Shown one piece after another: positions 8,191-18,303 of a stretch of DNA of 64,000 bases (positions are counted from its first letter, which is position 1; each line of letters opens with the position of its first letter). The stretch comes from Selenomonas sputigena (GTDB lineage Bacteria > Bacillota > Negativicutes > Selenomonadales > Selenomonadaceae), in NCBI RefSeq assembly GCF_026015965.1, contig NZ_CP110383.1, positions 186,001 through 250,000 of the forward strand. Reading direction: 5' to 3'. The translations under genes and the position numbers were made by a program. The notes below the pieces were generated by a model. It saw nothing but the letters and a program-made list of their open reading frames with translations. It searched no databases and was not told where the DNA came from.

Positions 8191-10323
8191 ATGAGGGAAA
8201 AGAAACTTGCGTTCTTCGTACGCAAGTCGGATGAAGTGTGCTATAGCGCCTGCTTGGAATCGCTGCAGGCGCTTCATCTGCCCGCAGGATATGAGGCGGA
8301 ACTTTTCACGTTGGCAGCGGAAAGTCCGTATGCTGCGCAGGCGAACAAAGCGTTGACGCTTTCGGATGCCAAGTACAAGATCTATATCAACGATGATGTG
8401 CGTCTTGTCCGATCGCAGTTGATCGAGGAATTGCTGACAGTTTTCAAGGATGCCTCCATCGGTATGGTCGGAGTGTTGGGAAGTCAGTCCCTGCCTCGCG
8501 ATGGCAATGTGCTGGAATCGGACTACAAGCGGGGCGTTGTCTATGTGCCGACGGGACGAGAACTATCCGAGATGCGATTCGGAGAAGTTTCGGAAGAAGA
8601 GACAGCGGATGTCCGCTTCGTTCTGCCCTCATTCTTTGCGACGCAGATGGATTTGCCGTGGGATGAAGAGTATGAAACACAATATTATGCCTTGCTGGCA
8701 CAGTGCCGAAGCTTTGAGGAAATCGGAAGTCGGATTGTGACGTCCTTGGCAAAGGAGGCTTGGTGCGCCTATCAGTCACGAGATATCTCCTTCGATGCCG
8801 AAGAAGCGGATCACGCGAAATTTTTTGCAAGATATCATCCTTATCTGGATCTTGCGGAGACGGAGGGAACGCAGGCTGTTTTGTATGCGTGCGGCGAGGG
8901 AACGACGCTTCCATCTTGGCGAGATTTTTCCCATCCTGAGGGCATTGTTGTCGGACGCGATACACATGTGCATCGGACGGCGAGCTGCGGCTTTGCCCTG
9001 TCGAATTTTGCCGGTCGCCCCAAGCTCCTTCTTGGTGATCATTGTACAATTGGTGCCGGCAGCACGATCACGGCGCTCTATGGCATCCGATTGGAAAACA
9101 ATGTGACAGTGGCGGAGAATGTCCACATCAAGGACTATGCTTACGATGAGACGGTGATTGGCCTTTCCCTCGAAGCGCAGATGGATTCGAGCGAGGGAGG
9201 CGGCATTCGGATTGAAAGCGGCGTGCGGATCGAGGAAGGGGTTCGGATCAAGGGCGCCGTGCAGATCGGACGCGGCAGTTTCATACGGGCGGGCAGCACC
9301 GTGTGTGGGAATATCCCTGCTTATTGCATAGTAGCGGGGAGTCCTGCACGCGTCGTCAAAGCATTTTCCTTGAAAGAACGGAAATGGCTTCCTGTGGCGA
9401 ATGAACAAGTATTGGCACGACTGCTCGCAGAACGTAAGGTAGCAGCGCCGCTTCTGACGTTTGCCATTATTACGTACAACCGCTGTGAATACTTGCGGAA
9501 ATCTCTGGACTGTGTTTTACGACAGTTGGGAAACGATGATCTGGTGGAAATCCTTGTTTCGGACAATGCATCGACAGATGATACGAAAGATTTTGTCGAA
9601 GAGATGCAAAAGACGTACAGGAATCTGCGTTACCATCGCAACGAAATGAATGTCGGTGCGGAAGCAAATATTCACGTGGCTATCAGAAAGAGCCGCGGCG
9701 AGTATGTGCTTGTTGCAGGAGATGACGATTATTTCACCGATGGGTCTTTGCTTGCCGTGCTCGGAAGGCTTCTCCAACACCGAGGGAGAGCGATCTTTCA
9801 TCTGAGAAGGGCGCATGAGCCGTATCGCGTGCATACAGGAAGCGGAATCACGGAGTACGTTCATATGGTTGGCTATCATATGACGTGGATTACGAGCACC
9901 ATCATGCGGCGAGACATTTATGCGCGGATCAAAGAGCCGCAGAAGTATGATGCTACGCGCATCCCTCAGGTATACTTGCAAATGGAGATGCTGAAGCAGG
10001 AGCCGGACTTCGCTGTCATTGCGGCGCCTTTCATGCGTTTGGGGTCGGGTGAGCATACGACGTCGGGGTTCAACTTTGTCGAAGTGTTCATCAAGAATTA
10101 TTTTGATCTGCTCAAAACGGCGGGGGAGATTCCGCCGACGGTTCTGTCAGAAGAAAAAAAGAGGCTGATGGAAGAATGCATATATTTTCAATGCGAAAGA
10201 ATCAAGGCGCAGCAGCTGCAGATTTCCTTGGATGGACTTTTTGATATCGTTCGAGAGTATTATGGCAGCGAATCGTTCTATCCGCAAGTTGCTGCAAATC
10301 TCAGACGTATCCTGCAGAAATAA
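8191..10323 (+). CDS. Three-domain glycosyltransferase, tandem paralogue
   Basis: The protein has about 710 residues and the same order as the previous gene: StrF-like domain (KLAFFVRKSDEV, DAKYKIYINDDV), beta-helix (GGIRIESGVRIEEGVRIKGAV, AGSTVCGNIPAYCIVAGSPAR), GT2 (FAIITYNRCEYL, SDNAST, AGDDDYF). A GGGGG tract in front of the ATG at 8191 favours that start; an in-frame TTG at 8176 would add five residues. The gene begins 17 bases after the preceding stop, consistent with cotranscription. The sequence differs enough from its neighbours to suggest a different donor or acceptor, but this cannot be read from sequence alone. Confidence 0.84.
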   Translation: MREKKLAFFVRKSDEVCYSACLESLQALHLPAGYEAELFTLAAESPYAAQANKALTLSDAKYKIYINDDVRLVRSQLIEELLTVFKDASIGMVGVLGSQSLPRDGNVLESDYKRGVVYVPTGRELSEMRFGEVSEEETADVRFVLPSFFATQMDLPWDEEYETQYYALLAQCRSFEEIGSRIVTSLAKEAWCAYQSRDISFDAEEADHAKFFARYHPYLDLAETEGTQAVLYACGEGTTLPSWRDFSHPEGIVVGRDTHVHRTASCGFALSNFAGRPKLLLGDHCTIGAGSTITALYGIRLENNVTVAENVHIKDYAYDETVIGLSLEAQMDSSEGGGIRIESGVRIEEGVRIKGAVQIGRGSFIRAGSTVCGNIPAYCIVAGSPARVVKAFSLKERKWLPVANEQVLARLLAERKVAAPLLTFAIITYNRCEYLRKSLDCVLRQLGNDDLVEILVSDNASTDDTKDFVEEMQKTYRNLRYHRNEMNVGAEANIHVAIRKSRGEYVLVAGDDDYFTDGSLLAVLGRLLQHRGRAIFHLRRAHEPYRVHTGSGITEYVHMVGYHMTWITSTIMRRDIYARIKEPQKYDATRIPQVYLQMEMLKQEPDFAVIAAPFMRLGSGEHTTSGFNFVEVFIKNYFDLLKTAGEIPPTVLSEEKKRLMEECIYFQCERIKAQQLQISLDGLFDIVREYYGSESFYPQVAANLRRILQK

Positions 10324-10507
10324 AAGGTCTGTTTTATATGGAGTTATGTGCTGCCGCTGCAACAGCCTTGCAGATAGGGTGTGTTTTTAGAACAAGAAAC
10401 AGATGCAGAGCGAACGACGGCCTTGAGGGGAATCGCTGCAGGGCTGCAGGAATGTACCTTGGGCATCGGCATGTGTTTGGAAGAAGATTCGGCGGGGAGG
10501 AGAAAAC

Positions 10508-13486
10508 ATGTGTCATAAGACGAGCATCATTATTTTGAGTTACAATACGTTGGAGATGCTGCAGCTTTGCATCGCGAGTATACGTGAGTATACGGAAGCC
10601 GGAACATATGAGATCATTGTCGTCGAAAATGCCTCAAAGGACGGCTCGGCCGAGTGGCTCAAAGAGCAGGGGGATCTTCGATGCATCTACAACGAGGAAA
10701 ATCAGGGCTTCCCCAGGGGCTGCAATCAAGGCTTGAAAATTGCGGAAGGAACGGAGATCCTGCTCCTCAATAGCGACACCATCGTCACGAAGGATTGGCT
10801 GTCGAATCTGCGCCGTGCGCTTTACAGTGATCCTGTGGTCGGCGCTGTGAGCTGTGTCACGAATTATTGCTCCAATAATCAGCAGATTGAGGTTTCTTAC
10901 CGGGGCATGGAGGAAATGCAGGCATTTGCTGCGGACTACAACAAATCGAATCCTGCATCTTGGGAGAAGAAGACGACACTTGTGGGATTTTGCTATCTCT
11001 TCAAGCGGGAAGTGTTCGACAAGGTAGGGTTTCTTGATGAACAGTTCAGCCCCGGCAACTTCGAGGATGACGACTACTCTCTGCGCATCTTGCAGCAGGG
11101 ATGGGATCTTCTCCTCTGCCATGACACATTTATTCATCATTTCGGGCATGCAAGTTTCTCGAAAGGATATGGCGACCAAAAGGCGGCGGAAAAAGCTCGG
11201 CGCTCCAATGCATTGATTGAACGAAATGCGGCTTTGTTCCTGAAAAAATGGCATGTGCCTGAGAGGTATAAGTTCATGGCGGCGGAGGAGGTTCGCCGTT
11301 TGCTGCAGAGCCGTGCAGGGGCAGACGAGGCGGTGCATGAGCGTCACCTGCCGAGTGAAAAGAAGATCGCGGTGCTCCTGCGGGACAGCCATACAGGGCA
11401 GCACGAAGTTTGCCTCGAAGCTCTCAAGAATGTGAAGTGGCCCGACGGCTATGAAGTGGAAGTATTTACAATCGATGCTCAAAAGCCCTATGCGGCACAG
11501 GTCAACGAAGTCTTGGCGGACACCGATGCCAAGGTTAAAATCTATATCAATGACGATCTTTTCCTCGTCCATGCGCAGGCGATCGAAGAGCTGCTGAAGA
11601 TTTTCCAAGACGAGAGCATTGGCATGGTCAGTTTCCTTGGCAGTGCGTCGCTCCCCGTGAGCGGCAGTCTTATGGATTCTCCCTATAAATACGGCGCTGT
11701 CTATGTGCCGACAGAAGAAGATTTTTCCGAGATGCGCTTCGGCACGGCAGTGCAAGCAGCGGCTGATGTCCGTTATATCCTGCCGTCCTTCTTTGCGACA
11801 CAATGGGATATCCCTTGGGATGAATCTTATGAAAAGCAGTATTATGCCGTGCTGGCATATTGTCGAGCATTTGAGGAAGAAGGGCACAGGATTGTCGTTC
11901 CCTTGCCTGAGAACATTTGGTGCGCCTATCAGGTGAAAAATATTTCCTTTGATGCATCGGAAGCTGATCAGAAAAAGTTTTTCACCCGTTACTATACATA
12001 TCTCCACGGTACGGAGTCGAAGGAAAGCAGCACGCTTTATGCGTGCGGCGAAGGGAGCAAAATTCCTTCATGGCAGGAATTTTCTTTTCCAGAAGGAATC
12101 GCTGTCGGCAGAGAGACGCACATCTGCAAGACGGCGCTCTGCCGACTCGTCCGGCCCAATTTCGCAGGAAAGCCGCGCATCATCGTCGGCGATTATTGTG
12201 AGATCGGTATCGGCAGCACGCTTGCGGCGGTAAATTGCATCGAATTGGAAAATGCCGTAAGTGTGGCGGAGAATGTACATATCAAAGATTACGTCCTCGA
12301 TGAAAGCGGTGTCGGAATATCCACTGCTGATCGTGAGCTCCTCACGGAGAAAGGCGGCATTCATGTCGAGCGCGGCGTGCGCATCGAGGAGAACGTTCTC
12401 ATCAGGGGGGCCGTGCGCATAGGCCGCGGCAGTATCGTGCGTGCAGGAAGCTGCGTGCAGCAGGATATTCCCGCTTACTGCATCGCTGAGGGAAGCCCTG
12501 CGCACATCGTCAAAGCCTTTTCACCGCGAGCGGGGAAGTGGCTGCCCGTCACAGGTGACAAGGCACTGAGAAAGCTGCTATCGGAAAGGGAAAAAACGCC
12601 GCCCCTGCTGACATACGCTTTCATCACCTATAATCGCAGTCGGTATTTGAAAAGGTCGCTTCGATGCGTGCTGCAGCAACTTGGCAACGACGAACTCGTG
12701 GAAATTCTTGTTTCAGACAATGCTTCGACGGATGATACACGGGCATTTGTCCAAGAGATGCAAAAGACGTACGGGAATCTGCGCTACCGCTGCAACGAGA
12801 AAAATATCGGTACGGAAGCGAATATTCATACTGCCATACAGGAGAGTCGAGGCGAATATGTGCTCGTCGCGGGTGATGACGATTATTTTGTCGACGGTGC
12901 TTTGCTCGTCCTGCTCACGAAGCTCGTACAGCATCGCGGAGCGGCGTTGTTTTATCTGAGACAAGGAGAAGATGCCCTTCGCGTATATGAAGGGCATGGT
13001 CCATTGGAATATCTCAGACAAGTGAGCTTCTTCATGACATGGATCACCGCCGTTGTTATGCGTCGCGATCTGTATGCTCGTATATCGGATCCACAGAAAT
13101 ATGATTATACACATATTCCTCAGGTATATGTGCAAATGGAGATATTGAAGCGAAGAGGGGATTTTGTCGTACTTCATGGAAACTTCTTTGCTGAAGGAAC
13201 GGGAAACTGCCCGTTGGGTGGAACCAATCTTGGTGAGGTCTTTATTAAGAACTATTTTGATGTCTTGCAAGAGGTCGTGGATGTTCCCGCCGCCCAGCTT
13301 TCGCAGGAGAAAAAATGGGTCATGGATCGATTGATCATTCCCCGGTGCAGAAAGGTCAAAGAAGAGCAGATCCATCTGTCGTTGGACAGGCTGCTTGATA
13401 TCGTTCGCGACTATTATGGCGAGGAGCCGTACTATGAAGAGATCTGCAAGAGACTTGAAGATGTCCTGAAGGAACGGCAGAGTTGA
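10508..13486 (+). CDS. Four-domain glycosyltransferase: GT2 - StrF-like GT - beta-helix acyltransferase-like - GT2
   Basis: The 992-residue protein is closely related along its full length to the one at 2131. It has an N-terminal GT2 domain (IIILSYN, ILLLNSDTIVT with the usual Asn-Ser-Asp, FEDDDYSLRIL), a StrF-like domain (DAKVKIYINDD, GMVSFLGSASLP), a beta-helix (RIEENVLIRGAV, AGSCVQQDIPAYCIAEGSPA) and a C-terminal GT2 domain (AFITYNRSRYL, AGDDDYF). The ATG follows GGGGAGGAG. A 184-base spacer upstream holds nothing recognisable. It is the last intact member of the array. Confidence 0.85.
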   Translation: MCHKTSIIILSYNTLEMLQLCIASIREYTEAGTYEIIVVENASKDGSAEWLKEQGDLRCIYNEENQGFPRGCNQGLKIAEGTEILLLNSDTIVTKDWLSNLRRALYSDPVVGAVSCVTNYCSNNQQIEVSYRGMEEMQAFAADYNKSNPASWEKKTTLVGFCYLFKREVFDKVGFLDEQFSPGNFEDDDYSLRILQQGWDLLLCHDTFIHHFGHASFSKGYGDQKAAEKARRSNALIERNAALFLKKWHVPERYKFMAAEEVRRLLQSRAGADEAVHERHLPSEKKIAVLLRDSHTGQHEVCLEALKNVKWPDGYEVEVFTIDAQKPYAAQVNEVLADTDAKVKIYINDDLFLVHAQAIEELLKIFQDESIGMVSFLGSASLPVSGSLMDSPYKYGAVYVPTEEDFSEMRFGTAVQAAADVRYILPSFFATQWDIPWDESYEKQYYAVLAYCRAFEEEGHRIVVPLPENIWCAYQVKNISFDASEADQKKFFTRYYTYLHGTESKESSTLYACGEGSKIPSWQEFSFPEGIAVGRETHICKTALCRLVRPNFAGKPRIIVGDYCEIGIGSTLAAVNCIELENAVSVAENVHIKDYVLDESGVGISTADRELLTEKGGIHVERGVRIEENVLIRGAVRIGRGSIVRAGSCVQQDIPAYCIAEGSPAHIVKAFSPRAGKWLPVTGDKALRKLLSEREKTPPLLTYAFITYNRSRYLKRSLRCVLQQLGNDELVEILVSDNASTDDTRAFVQEMQKTYGNLRYRCNEKNIGTEANIHTAIQESRGEYVLVAGDDDYFVDGALLVLLTKLVQHRGAALFYLRQGEDALRVYEGHGPLEYLRQVSFFMTWITAVVMRRDLYARISDPQKYDYTHIPQVYVQMEILKRRGDFVVLHGNFFAEGTGNCPLGGTNLGEVFIKNYFDVLQEVVDVPAAQLSQEKKWVMDRLIIPRCRKVKEEQIHLSLDRLLDIVRDYYGEEPYYEEICKRLEDVLKERQS

Positions 13487-13701
13487 GTGCGGAAGCGGCG
13501 ATGCTGCAGGTGATGCCGGCTGAGAAATGGCGTTTGATGAGAGAAGAGATTCTTCCTGCATATGAAAAAATCTGATTGAAGGATCAAGCTTTATCTTTCC
13601 GAAAAAAATTCGATATCATTGAGGAGTATTATACGAAAGAGCTGTATGATCCACAGATTGTCGAGAGGCTTTGGAAAATATCACAGGATGTCTTCGAATG
13701 A
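13486..13701 (+). pseudogene. Decayed C-terminal remnant of another array glycosyltransferase
   Basis: From 13486 one reading frame runs to a TGA at 13699-13701, interrupted by a single TGA at 13573-13575. The translation is a degenerate copy of the family's C-terminal tail: MPAEKWRLMREEILPAYEKI, the stop, then RKKFDIIEEYYTKELYDPQI. Compare the EKKRLMEQ...DIVRDYYGNESYYAQV tail at 1-312. The region is a relic of a deleted or recombined extra copy, with no catalytic part left. Confidence 0.7.
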
Positions 13702-13731
13702 GACTGTCGGTGCGCATTTCAAGAAAGAAGG

Positions 13732-14703
13732 ATGACGGATACGATGAAACTGGAAAAGCTCTATGATTTATACGAAGCGGGGAAGGTGTCAAAGCGCCTG
13801 TATTGGGAATTGGCGCGCGAGCGACTCGTGCCTTTGCTTGAGGTGCAGAAGATTATCAAGAAGAATCCTTATTGCAAAAGTGTCGAGATCCGAGAGGACG
13901 GCATCGTACTCAAGACACAGGACATCGAACTCTTCTTTGATATGGAACAGAATATTTGCCGGGCGGAAACCATTTTGATCGGCACGGAAGGCGAGGAGAT
14001 TTCCCTTATGAGCCGCTTCGTTCCGGCGGGTGCGACGATCTTCGATATCGGCGCGAATGTTGGGCGCGTGAGTCTTGGCTTGGCGAAGGCGCATGAGGAC
14101 TCGACGATTTACGCTTTCGAACCTGTGGAAGATACCTTCCATGGCTTGGAGAAGAATCTTCGACTGAATGGCGAAGAGACGCATATCAAGGCGTACCACA
14201 TGGGGTTCTACAGCGAGAGCGGCGACCTGAAATTCTTTGTACCTGCGGCGAACGAGGCGGCATCTCTGCGTCCTGTTACCGATACGTACTATTTCAAAGA
14301 CGGTGATCAGGGCCAGGGTGAGCGCAAGGAACGTCTGGATGAGATCATCTGCCCCGTCGATACGCTCGATCACTTCGTGGCAGCGAACGGTATTGCGCGT
14401 CTCGATTTCATCAAGTGCGATACCGAGGGCGCGGAGAAGATGGTCTTTGCAGGCGGCGCGCGTGTGTTCAGTGAACTGCAACCTGTTGTCTATACAGAGA
14501 TGCTCAGAAAGCATGCGGCGCGTTTTGATTATCACCCGAACGAGATCATCGAGATGTTCAAAGGCTGGGGGTATAACTGCTATATGTCTGATGGCGAACG
14601 GCTGCTTCCTTTCGAGAATATGGATGAATCGACGCAGGAGACGAACTTTTTCTTCCTGCACGAGGAGAAGCATCGGGAGCTTTTGAAGCAGTATGGCAGC
14701 TGA
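13732..14703 (+). CDS. FkbM family SAM-dependent methyltransferase
   Basis: The 323-residue protein has SAM-binding motif I FDIGANVG (104-111), YAFEPVEDTFHGLEKNL, and the FkbM hallmark IKCDTEGAE (about 227-235). FkbM enzymes O-methylate sugar or polyketide hydroxyls. Next to the glycosyltransferases it probably methylates a glycan residue, which is inference. The ATG at 13732 directly abuts GAAGG; an in-frame ATG at 13744 has better spacing to that site, so the true start may be four codons later. Confidence 0.88.
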   Translation: MTDTMKLEKLYDLYEAGKVSKRLYWELARERLVPLLEVQKIIKKNPYCKSVEIREDGIVLKTQDIELFFDMEQNICRAETILIGTEGEEISLMSRFVPAGATIFDIGANVGRVSLGLAKAHEDSTIYAFEPVEDTFHGLEKNLRLNGEETHIKAYHMGFYSESGDLKFFVPAANEAASLRPVTDTYYFKDGDQGQGERKERLDEIICPVDTLDHFVAANGIARLDFIKCDTEGAEKMVFAGGARVFSELQPVVYTEMLRKHAARFDYHPNEIIEMFKGWGYNCYMSDGERLLPFENMDESTQETNFFFLHEEKHRELLKQYGS

Positions 14704-14801
14704 AGATTTTTGTTCAAAGGCGTGCTTCATTTGCCGGCGCAGACCGCAGGGAAAATTTTTGCATGGTTCAGGCGCATCCTTGATGACTTGAGGTGAAGTT
14801 T

Positions 14802-15821
14802 ATGATGGAGTACGTGATCTATGCCGACGTGCCGGAGAGAAACCAGCATGTCAGAGATTTTATTTCTCGTTCCGGTGGAGAGTATCTTGGCTGCGTTGAT
14901 CGAAACCCGGCAAAATGGGATTCGGACAAGAAGATGTATGCCCCTTCTTTTATCGCAAAGCATCCGCGGGCGAAAATTGTTATCACAAGTTTTGATATCG
15001 AACGGATTGCTCAATATATCCGTCAGCAAGGCTGGATGAATGAGATTCTTGTCTATCCGTATTGGCGGACGCCGTTTTTTGTTGATGCAGAGCACGAGCC
15101 GAGATGTTGGGGCGAGGCGAATCGAGAGCGGCTGCTGAAGATTTATGACAAAAGGGATTCCTGCAATTTGGCCTATATCGAGGAACTTGTTCGGCAGCGA
15201 GTTGAAGAGTTTGCGCCGATTCGTTTGCAGGATGTATGGGATTACCTTCCGTACGAGCGTTATTTTGTGGATGATGCTCTGATCTCCCGGGAAGACGATG
15301 TGACTTTTGTGGATTGCGGTGCTTATGACGGCGATACGATTGCTGATTTTCAATGGAATTTTGGCAAGCGTTTGAAAAAAGTATATGCTTTTGAGCCGAA
15401 TCCTCAAACGTACAGCTCCTTGCAGCAAAATCTGAGACGCATGGGATTGTGCGAGCTGTCGGAGACTTTCTGCTGCGGGGTTTCTGATCAGTCGGGAAGT
15501 GTACGGTTCACGCAGAATAAGACGATGAGCTTCATCGACCCGAACGGGACGATAGAGATCGCCATTCGCACTCTTGATGATTGTGTAGGAGAAGTGACGG
15601 GGAGTCTTTATATCAAGATGGATATCGAAGGCTTTGAGATTCCGGCGCTTCGGGGAGCGGCGCGCCTTATTGAAAAATATCATCCGTACATGGCGATTTG
15701 TACCTATCATAAATGGGATGATTATATAGAAATCCCTGAAACCATAAAGGAAATCCGTGATGACTATGAATTTTATCTTCGCGGAGGAATGCATTCCATA
15801 TGCCATGCTGTGCCTAGATGA
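14802..15821 (+). CDS. FkbM family SAM-dependent methyltransferase with N-terminal extension
   Basis: The 339-residue protein has SAM motif FVDCGAYDGDT from about residue 168, YAFEPNPQTYSSLQQNL, and the FkbM signature KMDIEGFEIPAL (about 271-282). About 165 residues precede the methyltransferase fold. They include a Rossmann-like start (GGEYLGCVDRNP, AKIVITSF) similar to nucleotide- or sugar-binding domains in other surface-glycan proteins. The start at ATG 14802 follows GAGGTGA; a GTG at 14793 is also in frame. It probably modifies the same glycan as the preceding gene. Confidence 0.86.
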   Translation: MMEYVIYADVPERNQHVRDFISRSGGEYLGCVDRNPAKWDSDKKMYAPSFIAKHPRAKIVITSFDIERIAQYIRQQGWMNEILVYPYWRTPFFVDAEHEPRCWGEANRERLLKIYDKRDSCNLAYIEELVRQRVEEFAPIRLQDVWDYLPYERYFVDDALISREDDVTFVDCGAYDGDTIADFQWNFGKRLKKVYAFEPNPQTYSSLQQNLRRMGLCELSETFCCGVSDQSGSVRFTQNKTMSFIDPNGTIEIAIRTLDDCVGEVTGSLYIKMDIEGFEIPALRGAARLIEKYHPYMAICTYHKWDDYIEIPETIKEIRDDYEFYLRGGMHSICHAVPR

Positions 15822-15934
15822 GGGCAGGTGATATTTACAGAGGCGCGGCGTCTTGGAGTATGCGAATATATGTCGCGATGAAAGATGCGTTGATTTGAGG
15901 ACTCTGCTTCACTGAAAGGATGGGAGGGATTGTT

Positions 15935-17551
15935 TTGGGAGAGCGGCTGCTGCTTGATTGTACGTTGCGTGACGGCGGCTATGTAAACAATTGGGAGTTT
16001 GGCTACGATCAGATTGTAGAAATCTTTGAGCGTCTCGTAAGTTCGGGCGTGGAGTTCATTGAGGTGGGCTTCCTCGATGAAAAGAGCAGCTTCGACCGCG
16101 GGCGTACGGTCTTGCCCGACACGGCTTCCGTCAGCCGCATGTTCGAAGGAGTTTCCAAGGGGAACTCGCTCGTTCTCGGCATGATCGACTACGGTGCCTG
16201 CAGTATTGAGCGTTTGGAGCCGTGCGAAGAGACGTTCCTCGACGGCATCCGCGTGATCTTCAAGGAATCTAAGATGGAAGCTGCCTTGAAGTTCTGCGCT
16301 GAGGTCAAGAAGCTCGGCTACAAGGTCTTTGCACAGATGGTTTCCGTCACGACGTATACGGATGAGAAGCTCGCCGAGTATGCGAAGCTTGTCAACGAGG
16401 TCATGCCCTATGCGACGTCGATGGTCGACACCTACGGACTGCTCGACGAGGAGCATTTGTGCCATATATATGGCATCCTGGACGCGAATCTCGACCCGCA
16501 GATTCGTGTCGGTTACCACGCGCACAACAATTTCCAGCTCGGCTATGCGAATGCGAAGCACTTTCTCTCGCTCGATTCGAAGCGCGGTCTCTTGGCGGAC
16601 GGAACGCTCTATGGCATGGGAAAGAGCGCGGGCAATGCGCCGCTGGAACTTCTGCTGATGTTCCGTAACGACAAGCAGGGGGCAGGCTACCATGTGACGC
16701 AGGCGCTTGAAGCCATCGACAACGTCATCATGGAGATCTATCAGAGGCAGTATTGGGGCTACAATCTCTTCTACTACATCGCGTCCTCGATGCACTGTCA
16801 TCCGAACTATGTGAGTCGTCTCATGAACAAGCGCACGCTGTCGGTCAAGCAGATCCGCGACATTTTGAAAACCCTTGAGCCAGCGAAGAGCCTGCTCTAC
16901 GACGAGGCGTACATCGAAAGGCTCTATCGCGAGTATCAGAGCATTGAGTGCGACGATCAGGAGACTCTTCGCATCCTGAAAGAGAAGCTAGGGCGGCGTC
17001 CGCTGTTGCTCCTTGGTCCTGCGCGCAGCATGATGAAGGAACGTGTGAAGGTGAAGCGGTTTATCGAGGAGAAAAAGCCGCGCGTCATCGCCGTGAACTA
17101 CGCGCCGCCGACCATCGAGGTCGATGCCATCTTCATGGCGAAATCGAAGCGCTACATGCAGCTTTTTAGCGATCTGCAGCACAACGTCAATCGAGCGAAG
17201 CCGATCGTCGCGACATCGAACATGACGAAGTCGGAGGGATCTTTCCCCTATGTGCTCAACTACGGTTCGCTCATTGACAGGGATGCTGAAATCATCGATA
17301 ATGCTCTCGTCATGATCTTGAAGGCGGTTCTTCGCATGGGCGTTCCTGCGGTGACGCTCGCAGGATTCGACGGCTACTCGAAGCGCAGCCGCAATTACTT
17401 CGATGAGAATAAGGAGTACCGCGTCGACGGCAGCCGCGCCGAATATCTGAACAAGTACATCGGCGGCTTCCTGCGCAGCATCAGCGACAAGATTGAGCTG
17501 GACTTCATCACGAAGACGCGCTACAAATGGCAGGGAAAGGACGGTGAGTGA
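15935..17551 (+). CDS. DRE-TIM metallolyase (HMG-CoA lyase/4-hydroxy-2-oxovalerate aldolase-like) with C-terminal extra domain
   Basis: The protein has about 538 residues. Residues 1-300 form a DRE-TIM barrel with DCTLRDGGY (8-16) and the divalent-metal motif HAHNN (195-199). This family makes or breaks C-C bonds with pyruvate- or acyl-CoA-type donors. The last 200 residues (LLLLGPARSMMKE, VIAVNYAPPTIEVDAIFM) look like a Rossmann-type domain that I cannot assign with confidence. I prefer the TTG at 15935, which has GGGAGGG six bases upstream; the in-frame ATG at 15920 lies inside that site. It opens a seven-gene operon and overlaps the next gene by one base. The substrate is unknown. Confidence 0.82.
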   Translation: MGERLLLDCTLRDGGYVNNWEFGYDQIVEIFERLVSSGVEFIEVGFLDEKSSFDRGRTVLPDTASVSRMFEGVSKGNSLVLGMIDYGACSIERLEPCEETFLDGIRVIFKESKMEAALKFCAEVKKLGYKVFAQMVSVTTYTDEKLAEYAKLVNEVMPYATSMVDTYGLLDEEHLCHIYGILDANLDPQIRVGYHAHNNFQLGYANAKHFLSLDSKRGLLADGTLYGMGKSAGNAPLELLLMFRNDKQGAGYHVTQALEAIDNVIMEIYQRQYWGYNLFYYIASSMHCHPNYVSRLMNKRTLSVKQIRDILKTLEPAKSLLYDEAYIERLYREYQSIECDDQETLRILKEKLGRRPLLLLGPARSMMKERVKVKRFIEEKKPRVIAVNYAPPTIEVDAIFMAKSKRYMQLFSDLQHNVNRAKPIVATSNMTKSEGSFPYVLNYGSLIDRDAEIIDNALVMILKAVLRMGVPAVTLAGFDGYSKRSRNYFDENKEYRVDGSRAEYLNKYIGGFLRSISDKIELDFITKTRYKWQGKDGE

Positions 17552-18291
17552 TGGGGCGGCTCGCGAGAAAGATCGCGCTCATCACGGGCGCGACCTCGGG
17601 CATCGGCCATGCGTCGGCGCGGCTCTTTGCCTCTGAGGGAGCGCACGTCATCGCTGTGGGCAGAGATGCGGAGCGCGGCGAGACGCTTGCCGCTGAGGTT
17701 GAGAAGAAACATGCGGGGCGCGTACGCTTCGTCCGTGCAGATGTGACGGATGCCGACGATGTGGCGCGGCTTCTTGCTGTTGTGCAGGAAGAGCTCGGAC
17801 GGCTCGACGTCCTCTTCAACAATGCGGGCATCTTCGTGACGCGGGCGATCGACGAGATCGACGATGTGGCGTGGGAGCGTGTCTTTCGTACGAATACGAA
17901 GGCGGCGATGGATATGACGGCGGCGTTTTTGCCGCTCCTGCAAAGGGCAAAGGGCGCGATCCTGAACACGGCCTCGATCGGCGGTCTTCCCTATCATATC
18001 GCGGGCAGCAAGACGTACCTCTACGCTTCGTCGAAGGCGGCGCTGATCCAGTTCACGAAGCTCTGTGCGCTGAACTTCGCGCCTGACGTGCGCGTGAACT
18101 GCCTCGCTCCCGGCATCACGGACACGCCGATCTATACGAATCGCGACTTCTCGCGCTTTTCGGGCATACCGATGGGGCGCGTTGCCGACGCTCTCGAAGT
18201 GGCGCGCGCGGCGCTCTTCCTCGTCTCGGATGAGGCTTCTTACATCACAGGCGCGGTGCTGCCCGTGGACGGCGGTGCGTCGCTGAAGTAG
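17551..18291 (+). CDS. Short-chain dehydrogenase/reductase
   Basis: This is a classical SDR of 246 residues: cofactor motif TGATSGIG (12-19), NNAG (90-93), catalytic Tyr158 and Lys162 in YASSK with an upstream serine (NTASIGG), and the C-terminal GAVLPVDGG signature. It should oxidise or reduce a hydroxyl or keto group with NAD(P)(H). The ATG overlaps the stop of the aldolase gene (TGATG), which implies translational coupling and a shared pathway. The substrate is unknown. Confidence 0.9.
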   Translation: MGRLARKIALITGATSGIGHASARLFASEGAHVIAVGRDAERGETLAAEVEKKHAGRVRFVRADVTDADDVARLLAVVQEELGRLDVLFNNAGIFVTRAIDEIDDVAWERVFRTNTKAAMDMTAAFLPLLQRAKGAILNTASIGGLPYHIAGSKTYLYASSKAALIQFTKLCALNFAPDVRVNCLAPGITDTPIYTNRDFSRFSGIPMGRVADALEVARAALFLVSDEASYITGAVLPVDGGASLK

Positions 18292-18303
18292 CGGAGGTGC
18301 TTC

